In this document: piece after piece, positions 49,821 to 59,960 of the stretch
Layout: every line of letters starts with the position of its first letter
Position numbering within the stretch: the stretch's first letter is position 1
From: Onchocerca volvulus
Taxonomy: Eukaryota > Nematoda > Chromadorea > Rhabditida > Onchocercidae
NCBI GenBank assembly: GCA_000499405.2
Contig: HG738137.1
Location: 15,896,603-15,960,602, forward strand
Direction of reading: 5' to 3'
Length of the DNA: 64,000 bases
Position numbers and translations under genes: made by a program
The notes under the pieces: generated by a model
Database searches by the model: none
Told to the model about the DNA's origin: nothing
What the model saw: only the letters and a program-made list of their open reading frames with translations

Positions 49821-50246
49821 AATGGGCACCTTTGTTATCACAGTTCGGGTATTGAGCTTTTTTATTGCGTAACCATATCTCCTTTTCTTTGTATAACGTT
49901 TTCTTCACGAAAGTTATTCTTTGATGTTACCGAAACTGTATTGCTGATGCAATTGTTTTTGATATAATTTCTGCATTTGTTGATAACAAATTTGATCATA
50001 ACAAAGGTTCAAATATTCAAGTTTGAGGTTCGTATCGAAGTGAGTGAAACAAAAAAATTGAAGAAACTTGTTAAAAATAACAAATTCATTCTTACAAATT
50101 TGTCATGATCAGAAAGAAACCGACAGTAGATGATGAACGGCAGAAAACAAAATTCCAACTTGGGTTCGACAAGATATAAGTTTAAATCGGTTATCAAAAT
50201 GATTCGAACATTCAATTTGGTAGATCCATTAAATTTATTAAATTAA

Positions 50247-53200
50247 CTAGCTGTACTCAGCCACGCTCCGCGTAGTCAGTCCAAAAAAAACTGGCACCTT
50301 GTTATTTGATTTGTGGTTGATTGGACTGGAGATTCATTTTTCTATTCTGATTGGGTTAGATCATCGATAGGTGTGGGGACATTTTTTGTGTCTTGTGTTG
50401 TGACAGAGACGAATCCTGTTGAGAAAGGTTCTTTGTTGACTGATAAAAGAGTGATTCATTGTAACAATATCCAGACAAATTGTTCACGAAATTATTCTTT
50501 CCTTTGTCGTTCATAAAAAAGAATATTGTTCAATTGATTTTTTGGGTTGTTGCTAATAATGCCTCGCATTCAACTATTGAACTGAAACCTCTGGAGCTCT
50601 GAAAAATTGCTGTTGCTATATCAATCTTGTCGTTTATCTGTGAATTAGAGGTTCTGGTGGTAAAAATTTTATGAAATTATGTCGAGTGAAACTATACCGA
50701 AATTATATCATTTCTTCATAATTTTGAAATTATGTCGTGCCATTAGACCGTTAGCACTCCTTATTTACAGGAATGTTATTCTGCACATTATCTGTTTGAC
50801 ATCTTTCAGCTTTCTCCCACATCTGATATGTTTAATTTCTTAATGCTTTTTCGTATATAAAATTTTTTGTTGCCCTTTGTATATATATAAATTGTCTGGT
50901 TTGCCGACTTTCGAACACGCGGGCAGATAATTTTTTCATGTATGAAACAATCTATCTCTAATCTAAACTGCACGATTCCAAAGATTTGTTTTGATTTTAT
51001 TGACGGCGATTGCAAAAGTCAATCGAATTAGAAATTGAAATCTTTTCAATTGATGTGGCACATCCGTTAGAATCATAGAAATGCGAGAAATGAGGACATC
51101 TTCACTTAATAAACGGCTTATCAAATTTTTTGTTCCTACGACGTTGTTCTTCAATTTTTTTTACTGCGGGCCACGTGCCATTGCAAAATGTATGGCTGGT
51201 TAACATTTCGCATCATTATAATTGGCACGCCGATTTTCAATTGCAGTAAGTGCAGTGGTGTCCCTAGCAGATCTAGTGAATTCAAAAATTCTGTTGGATA
51301 ATTAACCGCTTTATCTGCGTCCACAACAATATCGACAGACTTATATGTGACTGTCTCGCTTTGAATGTTAGACTGAATAATATTGTTAAGATCATCGATG
51401 TCGTTGTTCTTGGGCAAAAACAACTCGTTCACTAATCCTGATTCTTATAATTGTTTCTGACTTTGGGAAACTTAAATTGAATATTTAGAAACATCAATCA
51501 TGATTCTTGTAATTGATTTGAATATTGAGAAACTTAAATTCAAATTCAACCAATTCTTCTTTGAAGTCAATAAATTGCAGAACATCAATAAATTGAAATT
51601 CATCCTGAGGCCAGATCAACCGGCATCTTTCTGTTCTCAGCTTCCAGCACTTAATGTGGGAATATCTCAACTAATATATCGTTTGCAGTTGGTCATGCAT
51701 ATTTGTAGTTAATTTTAACATTTTTACGTGTCGCCACAAAGTATTTCAGGCAAGCTTTTATTTTTTCCGCTGGTGTCGATAATAGAATTACAGTAAATGT
51801 TTGTTTGAAATCTCTTGCAAGCATTATTAATTAATATTCGCCAAAATGGTATGATGTTTCCACGCAGATTTTGCAGTGATCGATCAACAGCCCCGAGCGG
51901 TTTTTTTTTGTCTCATTGTACATTCATCTCAAATAATACGTTTACATTTCTCTAATGCTTCACCTATGCTGAATGCTTTCGAAATGTTGTACATAGAATT
52001 TCAATGAACTGTATGTTCAAGGACAATTTCAAAGCCGGAATAAGCAGTTTTTCCACCTGGTAGCAATGTCGCAGCTATTCCGACCATGCAAAAATACGAC
52101 TATGTCATTTTGGGATCGAGTTGCTGCCAGAATCAATCTAATTAGGAATGTTTTACAAGTTTCTCTTGGCATATCTAGAAGGAGATTTCTCCAGCTCCAT
52201 TACTAACAATTTGCATTATTTGATTGTAAATGCTTTTTTGCTCAAACTTTTGCTTAAGAAACTAAGAATTGCAGAAGACTGCGCTAGCTTAGAATTGCAC
52301 ATACGACAAAAAATCATCCGTTTTGTAATTTTGTTCATAATGCAATTCAACATCGAATAAAGCAGCAGCAAATCTCAACCGTGCATCCTTAAGTCTGGCT
52401 GCGCGTAACTCTGCAGTTTCCTCAGCATATCTGAATCATTTTCAATCTTCTTCATTCATTCACTGATTCCCATTCTTTCTCAGTTTGATTTGCAATTAAT
52501 ATTCGCAATCCTTCCAGTATGCGAGTACGATGACCTAAGTTTAATCTCTGCGAGGCATTATTTGAGCAGATTGATTGCACCTAAACTGTCGTGAATATTT
52601 ATGAGTCGTGGTGATTGATGCCGACCAATAGCAAAATATCATCAGTGAGTCCAATCGAGTTGGGCTAAGTTGTGTGGAGTCGGGTTGATTGAGTTGCGTC
52701 CACACCATATCATAAAATCTTTATTTGAAGAAGATAGTTATATTCTTAATATAACAAGGTTTATATGTATTAGAGACGGGAGTGATTTACATTAATACCG
52801 GAAACTGTTAAGACCTAATCGCAACGGAAGCGTCGTAAAAAGATCTAATGAAAAGATTATGATATGAATTTCGACAAAAATGTGAATTAAGATGAGTATT
52901 GTGAGCGATTGAGAGCAAAGGTATTTCCTGCATAATAAAAATACAAAAATATTAGGATAGATAAAAACAGAAAAAACATGAGAATGCAATGGATAATAAA
53001 TTTAAGGAATGTTAATATCAACTAAATGATTCACAATATTGGTCACATTCCTTCAAAATGAGAAATTCATTTGATTATTTATTTGTTTGGTATTTGGTTA
53101 GAGTCTCGCGATATCGGAATTCGCGACACAAACTGTCTTCGAAATTATTTGAGAATATCCAAGCAATTCGACCACTGGATTATTTTTTCCTTTGCTACTT

Positions 53201-53880
53201 GCAAAGAAAAACAAGAATTCCTTGGCTGTCAACTTGTTGCTATTGCTGCATCGATCTGTGTCGCTGTATTGGTATTGAACCTCCGAACTGAACTATTTGC
53301 TGAATTCGAGTTGTCGTCGAACTGAAATTGATTGTGTTCCAAAATCCGAACCCTTTAAATCCTTTCGGGACTTCTCCTCTTTTCCTGATCTCTAAAATCT
53401 TGCTTTATGACTGATTGACCTTACTTTGTTTATCTGTTAATCGAAGTGTTTTGTCGGGAAAAATGTTTATCCTTACGGAGACGTTGAAAAAAAGTAGGTA
53501 TGTTTACATGGAAACATTCGCCCAATTAAGCAACATGATAACAAAATTTCAAATCAAGCAGTAAAGAACTTAAAAAGTTTTATCAAAATGAACAACGAAC
53601 ATTTAGGCAAAGAGGCAATCCAAGAGAAGACCTAATATTAGAAGTCAAAAGGTAATCCAAAAATTGCTTGAACGAAATATTTCGTTACCTACTATCATGA
53701 CCTCGATATTTTTGCGACACAACTACATTCCTCACGAAGCAAAAAATAAATGAAAAAGTTTAAAAACGTTTATTCGAGTACAACGTTATATTTCAAATTA
53801 GTCGTTGAAGAACTTCAAACATTGTATAAAAATGAATAATGCAGGTAGTCGGCTTGATGAATGCAGAAAGTAGACGTAGT
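50247..53880 (-). mobile_element. Helitron relic in right palindrome arm
   Basis: Inverted copy of the left-arm Helitron, with CTAG at 50247-50250 as its 3' end, hairpin next to it, helicase relics at about 50930-52290 and the LTR insertion at 52587-53128. It shares the same disabling frameshifts as the left copy, so both descend from one already dead element and not from independent insertions. Confidence 0.8.
52587..53128 (-). mobile_element. Solo LTR inside the Helitron, right arm
   Basis: Exact-length (542 bp) inverted copy of the left-arm solo LTR, with the same flanking 5-bp repeats in mirror positions (TAAAC at 52582-52586, CAAAC at 53129-53133). The shared insertion shows that the LTR arrived before the inverted duplication or was copied between arms by gene conversion. 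Confidence 0.85.
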
Positions 53881-53985
53881 CAATAAATTCGGTTCACTAA
53901 TGAAGGCGTCGTCAATAAATTCTGTTCACACATGAAGGTGTGGTGCAAGGCATGATTAGTAAATTCAGTTCGCTCACTTACTTTT
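53876..53985 (-). repeat. Subterminal ~32-bp Helitron repeats
   Basis: Two clear 32-bp units (cores GTCAATAAATTCGGTTCAC and GTCAATAAATTCTGTTCAC) and a third degenerate one. The same array occurs reversed at 30060-30190. A related fragment occurs at 25150. The array is missing from the left arm near 45108. Confidence 0.6.
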
Positions 53986-55839
53986 ACTTGCCAGGGCATG
54001 ACACGAAAAGAAAAAATAATTATGTCTATGTAAAAACATGCATCCCTTCGAATGCAAGACTGTCTAAAAAATTTGAAAGCGTCGGTGAAGAAATTTTGGA
54101 TATTTTAGGCTTACAACGGCGAATAATTACATCTTTATTCATCGATTTAAGAAAAAAAAACTTTTTCAAAATGATAATTCTTATCAAATAATATTCAAGT
54201 GCATATGCCATTTTTTAATCGCATATTTTGTGATCATTTCAAGACACCTCAGGCTTGTCCAATTGATGGCTTCAAATCGGTATAGTGAACAAATTTGAGA
54301 AGCACATAAATGGCACATTCTGGTTATAAATTTCTTTCGTATTTTAATTGTTATTAGTTTTTTAATAGCTTTCTGATCATAATTTTTCATTAAATTATGT
54401 TTCAATCTTAAAATTCGATATTGAGATCCAAATGCAGTTCAAATTTTTAATTTATAATTTATAATAAATTATGAGCATAAAACTATTAGAAAAAGGTAAC
54501 AATTCGAGGAACTTCACAAGTTATTCGGGAGAAAGTATAATTTTATCTTATTCTGTCACCGCATAGTTCGACAATTGGTAATCAAGAAGTAATTAATTAC
54601 ACTAGGATTATAAAATTTTAAACGCATATAAAATTTGAAATATTTTTAGTTTGCATTCTTTAGTAAATGTTGTTTATTAATATACTCTAAGGAAAATATT
54701 ATTCTAGAATAGTTTCTTTGCAAATATTTCGTTAATTAGTTTGTTGTGTGTGTTAAAGTTATGATATCTGTCAAGAATCCAGTTGTCTTTTGAAAACATC
54801 AACAAAAAAAGCTTACCAATATCATTTTTAATAGAGATAAATCTAATATATTTGAAGTTTAAAAAAGAAATAATTATTTTTGAATTTCTCTTCGTTTTTC
54901 AAACTTTTTGAATATATTTTAAAGCAAGAGCGCTTATTTTTATCTAATAAAAATATGACTCTAATCGTGATAAAAATAATCGTTATAATAGCAGCATACA
55001 TTAGTTCAAATAATTGTATTCCCGAACTCACTTGCATTTTCTAATTTCAAATATTTTGAACATTTTTTCAATCATATATCTAAATTTATCTTATACAATT
55101 CAAATTTAAATTATAGCAAAAATAATAAAAAACGATTTGTATTATTTAACTTTCGGTTACATTGCCTATTTCCTTCCTGTTCTCTGGAATTTTATTTCCG
55201 ATAAAATTTTTTAGGTAAAGAATGAGATCTAATTTTTCCTAAAGTTTTAATCTGTTAGCCAATTATCTCATGTTCAGCGAATTATTGTGTTTGCTGGGCT
55301 GAAAACCGCTTGGTCAAGTTGGTCACGTGTGATAAGAGAGGCGTAATTTGACATGAGAAGTGGTATTTGACGTGAGGATGCATTGTTGATGTTTCTCTCA
55401 TTTCTCGATGTGATGAATGCATTATTTTTCAGGTTACTTTAATTCGATGATAGGAATGTCGATTTCCAACTTTTTACAGGGATCGAAGATTAGCTAATAC
55501 TTTGATCTTCAAAAAGGATAGATGAGGTTAAAAAAGATGAAAACTATTGAGCGTTATTCATTGTTGGGCATGTTAAAATTGCTTCTGAGCCATTGATGTT
55601 ATCTTAAGATACATCGTAACTATTCGCACTATCATCCTTTATCACTGAAATGGAGCTGTTGAATAGTCAAACGCAAGATCGTACCGAAGAATGGCCCATC
55701 AAATAATGTTAAATAGTATTATCAAATAAATCCTTAAGTATGGCATTATAAAGATCTTAGTCAAACCGTTTTCAAATTTGCTAAAAAAAAAATTGCATCT
55801 GCCAATTATTCATTAATTTATTTTTGTTAAAGATAGAGA

Positions 55840-55975
55840 TAGATGAATCACTATCTTATTTAATGTCACTATTTTATCAAATAGTTTACCAAATTTATCA
55901 AAAATTTGATAAAATCACTAAATTTGATAAATTTGATAAATAAAATAAAATCATTTTATCAAAAAAAAAAATCAC
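55840..55975. repeat. TTTGATAAA / TTTATCAAA cluster
   Basis: Many direct and inverted copies of TTTGATAAA and TTTATCAAA within about 130 bp, partly self-complementary. It sits exactly where the right arm loses similarity to the left. Confidence 0.65.
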
Positions 55976-56039
55976 TGTTTTACTATATTTCATTTAATAT
56001 TTTATTTAATCAATTCTTCATGATTATCATCCTTTCTTA

Positions 56040-56650
56040 TTTGTTAATATCTTAGCTAACCATGCCAGTTCTAAATTCAAATTATTTTCCAATTCTTTTT
56101 ACAAGCATGATCCTGTATTTTTAACGAGAATCATGTAAAGTATGTCAGCGAATTAGAGATTTACCGACTGAAATTTGAAACCTTGATCGCATTTGCATTA
56201 TATTCAATCACTATCATAGCACACATCCAGATTATTCAGATCATAATCTTGGTTTTGACAAAAGCATGCTTTTACTGCTTGTACCAGTGCAAAAACTCAA
56301 GTTAATTTTTCAGAAATGTTTTGTCGTTTTACTATTATTTTTTTCTATTTTTTGTAAGAGATAGTTTCGTATCTGATGTACGACAATTCCTCAAAGCAAG
56401 TGTTTTCAGATATCCAGACATAATTTTGATCTGTCCTTTCCATTGTTCTGTAAAGAACATCCGTTAAGATGAAAAGTTTTGAAAAAAGTGCATAACAGTT
56501 TAAATTAATTTCGCCTAACAGAATTTGGACGTTTATCATGATATTACCACTTATTACAAATATGTACGAACTCCAAGAAAAAGGTTTAGTAAATTTTATG
56601 ATCAGATCACTTTGAATATTGACTAGATTACTGGTTTTTAATCAGAAATA
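56040..56650 (-). repeat. Inverted copy of parts of segment A
   Basis: Reverse complement of 28280-28720 (here 56040-56530) and 27490-27620 (here 56530-56650), with an internal deletion between them. It includes the degraded exon seen at 28468-28590. It forms the outer flank of the right arm, matching the position of 42365-43340 on the left, and retains part of what the left flank lost. Confidence 0.7.
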
Positions 56651-57455
56651 AATTTTGTTATTAAATGTTCCTGAGAATAAATTTCTCTTCTTCAAATATA
56701 ACATTTCAAACTCATTTTCCCATATGTTCGGTGTCACTGCATTACTCGACAATCTGTTCTTCGGATGATAAAAACACGACTAATTGGTTAATTATTCATT
56801 AATTATTAAGTGAAAGATTTTGAAGACGAAACTAAGAATATATATAAAGTGAGTTCAGCAATAAAACACTATTAAATAATAAAGATTTTCAAAGCAATGT
56901 TCAATATCTTTAGAATTTGCAGGAATGTCATATTTTGAAATTTTCGATTCGATCAATTAAACCCTTTTTCATTGCATTATTCTTTGCTTATTATTATTTG
57001 ATAGGTGGACTTTTTCATACTTTAACTCACTCTCTGTCCATGAATAGCTTTAAATTTGGTAGTTATTTTGGATGAAGCAAATTTACTCCACTACTTCAGT
57101 GCTTTGTCGGAACAAGTTAATTTTAAGGAGAGATTTGACCTTAAGATTTAGAAGTATCGCCTAGATGTTCAAATAGTAGGAATATGGATTGAATGTAATG
57201 TAGAAATAAATGCAAACTTCATTTATTTATCGATCATGGTTAAAATTCATGAAGAAATCTCTGTTGGGCAGGATTTTAAAAAAGCGAAGTTTGAGGTGAA
57301 AATTTAATTCATTGATTATTATAAAACGAATGACTGAAACAATTTCAGCATTCATTATCATATCTATATTTGAAAAAAAAAAAATGGAAAATGAATGAAA
57401 ATTATCAAATTAGAGTAAGAAATTAAGATTTCACATGTTAATACCCAGCAATAGC
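56651..57455. other. Unassigned AT-rich sequence
   Basis: No gene, repeat or similarity to the rest of the window was recognised between the inverted flank and the next duplicated unit. Confidence 0.4.
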
Positions 57456-58714
57456 GTCTCACCTTATACTATTATAGCGCTTACATCTATCATAATTGGC
57501 AGCACATTTTGGTTAAATAAAAATTAACAGCCTTTACTCTAAAATAAATTTAAAAAGTTTGAAAAATGAGAAGAACTATGGAGATAACTTTTTTCTTTTT
57601 TGTTCTTCAAAAAATATTAGATTTATCTCTAATAAAAAAATATTAGTAAGTGTTTTTTATTGATAAATTCAAAGACAATTGGATTCCTAATGGATGTCAT
57701 AATTTTTTCACTCACAATAAACTAACGAATGAAATATTTGCACCGAAACTATCTGACATAATATTTTTCGTTAGAGCATGTTAAAAAACAATATTTACTT
57801 AGTGATGCAAGCTAGTATTTTGAATATTCTACACACTTCAAGTTTTATAATCCTGGTGTAATTAATTTCATCTTAATTAGAAAATGTTGAATAATGTGAT
57901 GATAGAATAAGATAAAGTCATATTTTAAACATTTTTTATCGAATAATTTGTGAAGTTCCTTGAATTGTTACCTTCTTCCAATAGTTTTCTGCTCACAATC
58001 TATTATAAAATACAAATAAAAAATTTGGGTCCATTTGGATTTCAATATTAAATTTTAAGATTGAAAAAAATAATCGCAATTAAATTACGAAATGACTACA
58101 ATGAAACATTCATTTACTTCTTCAATTAGTTCCATTGTACCAAATTGTAGCCTTAAACTGAACAAGCCTTAGCTAAGTTGAAATGATCAAAAATATGCGA
58201 ATAAAAAATGACATAAGTACTAGAACATTATTTGACAAGAGTTTTTATCATTTCGCAAAAATTGCTTAAATTACTTTAATAAATTTAACGAATCTGCCAG
58301 CCTGTATGTTCGAACAGTTAGATAATCAATTTAAACTCATCGAATCAAATTGGAATTTTGTTTTCTATCGTACATCATATACTATGATAGTTCGAGCCAA
58401 CATATGGTTCACTTCTCCTGCCAATAAACCAGTTTGTTTGTTGATGGGATACATGTCAGATTAGGTTATAATATTTAGATTTGAAAAACCAAAAGTCCTG
58501 ATATTTATATCTTAAATCATTTGAACAAATAATATTCAACTTATCTTTATGTATGTGATTTTTCGTATGTTTTTCCAATAGTTTTATGAAAATATGAGTT
58601 TTAATTATATTTTAATGCTGAAATCGAACAGATTTAGTAGCTTGTTTTTTTTAATAATACAAGAAGTAGGCATCAATTTTACGAAAAATTGAAGGAAACA
58701 ATTTAAAGATTTAG

Positions 58715-59228
58715 TTAAAGTCCATAAAAATGAAAACCCTCATGATAATTATTGGCTAAATAGCGACAGTTCGTAGTCGCTCGATGTACGGTCGAAGGAA
58801 AGTGGACATTGTCATTTGGTATTGACAAAGTAATTATTCCACAAGCATAAAATGCAATTAAGTGATTTTTTTTTTTATTATTTAAGCTCAGGGAATACAA
58901 CTTATTTCCAGCATGCAATATACCATTTGAAATTCCAAGTTTTATTGAATATAGCATGAAAATATTACGATTTCTCAATTAACAGAAATAAACTACTCAT
59001 TACAACTTGTTGAGTTTTAATTAATCATTAACGTTCAACAAGTTATAATGAGTAATATATAACATTGCAAATGATTAAACGTAGGAAGTGATACTTTCCA
59101 CTTCTTTTTTTTAATTCAATATATCTGTTTATTGCATCGAACTTATCTTTGTTTATCATTTGTCGAACTGTTATTCTTTCGCAGCTATCATTAATATGAT
59201 AAGTTTGATCATCTTTAGCAATTATCAC
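58715..59228 (-). other. Two adjacent minus-strand open frames of unknown identity
   Basis: 59043-59228 encodes a hydrophilic stretch (MIIAKDDQTYHINDSCERIT, then RQMINKDKFDAINRYIELKK). 58715-58978 encodes a segment with LGISNGILHAGNKLYSLSL and HFPSTVHRATTNCRYLANNY, ending FHFYGL and a stop. Both have better amino-acid composition than typical AT-rich noise, and could be exons of one small gene, but no confident donor-acceptor pair was found. A perfect-looking inverted repeat lies between them. I do not recognise any family. Confidence 0.25.
58994..59054. repeat. 20-bp inverted repeat with 21-nt loop
   Basis: TACTCATTACAACTTGTTGA at 58994-59013 is complementary to 59035-59054 with one mismatch. 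It lies in the 860 bp that is unique to this copy of the unit. It could be a hairpin, a small foldback element or chance; no flanking duplication was identified. Confidence 0.8.
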
Positions 59229-59828
59229 TATTTAAATTGGTGAAAATTATGGAAAAAGAAACCATCAAAAATTGCAACTAAATATCTTTTTCCACTAAAC
59301 AGAAATGGAAAGCAGTAGAAAAGTAAAAATTTATCAAAGAAATAATCACACAGTATTAACATCAGCAACCACTTTGTTCGATTTAGTTAAATTATCTACA
59401 GTAAGCAAAGATAACCAACTATGTCTTTGCTACAGAATTCCAAACAGCTTTCCATCCCTTAACATTGCAAAGACTCCAAAAATTTTTTTTGCTTGTAAAA
59501 TTGTCGTGTTGCCTGTAAGATGAAATTAGTCAAATTGTTCATAATTACTGAAAAGTAAGTGATCAATCAGACAAAACTATAGATACTGCTCTGAGTGTTT
59601 CAAATTGAAAAGAGAATTGTCAATCAGTGAAGGTCTTTTCAGAGAATATTGCAACATTAATTGATTTTCATAGTTACAATAATCAACGCGACATAATCTT
59701 TTGGTCCCTTCAAGCTTTTAAAGTAATCTTAAATGAGATTGGAGAAAAAAGTTTTTAGAAATTCACTGCTTTTGTTGCCGCATAACTATCCTCAATTTCA
59801 AGCATTGGTTGCATATAATAATTTGAAT

Positions 59829-59960
59829 ACAGTACTATTCAACATGTCGGTATCGTACTCCATGTCATGAATACCGTACTGCATAATATTTGAATATCAT
59901 ACTTTACATCATGATTACTGCACTGTACATCATGTAATTGCTGCATATGATCTATGAATG
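59829..59960. repeat. Degenerate ~23-bp tandem repeat
   Basis: About five diverged units built on TACTGTACATCATG-like sequence, with unit lengths 21 to 24 bp (for example ATCGTACTCCATGTCATGA and GCACTGTACATCATG). No coding content. Confidence 0.6.

Larger units (their letters stand above)
49821..55870 (-). repeat. Right arm of giant imperfect palindrome
   Basis: Reverse complement of the left arm, beginning AATGGGCACC, the mirror of GGTGCCCATT at 49162-49171. It holds inverted copies of the Helitron, its terminal hairpin and the solo LTR. Outside about 53282 it diverges from the left arm and keeps segments the left arm lost, such as the subterminal Helitron repeats at 53860-54010. The arm ends in a TTTGATAAA-rich tract near 55850-55975. 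Confidence 0.95.
57460..59640. repeat. Third copy of the palindrome host unit, without Helitron
   Basis: 57460-58265 aligns with 44230-45060, and 58280-58440 with 48750-48870 plus 49460-49515. 59310-59620 aligns with the spacer at 49515-49825. The 3.6 kb Helitron present in the palindrome is absent at about 58265-58285. This unit carries about 860 bp (58442-59300) not found in the palindrome. It is more diverged than the arms are from each other. Confidence 0.7.

Noticed and set aside
48777..50215. Identical 60-90 codon open frames on opposite strands in both palindrome arms
   Set aside because: They are mirror copies created by the inverted duplication, inside AT-rich or dead Helitron DNA, with no splice support or recognisable domain. 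They are not independent conserved genes.
59305..59523. 72-codon open frame conserved between the third unit and the palindrome spacer
   Set aside because: The spacer copy has lost the frame early (in-frame stops after about ten codons), so the similarity reflects DNA duplication and not protein constraint.
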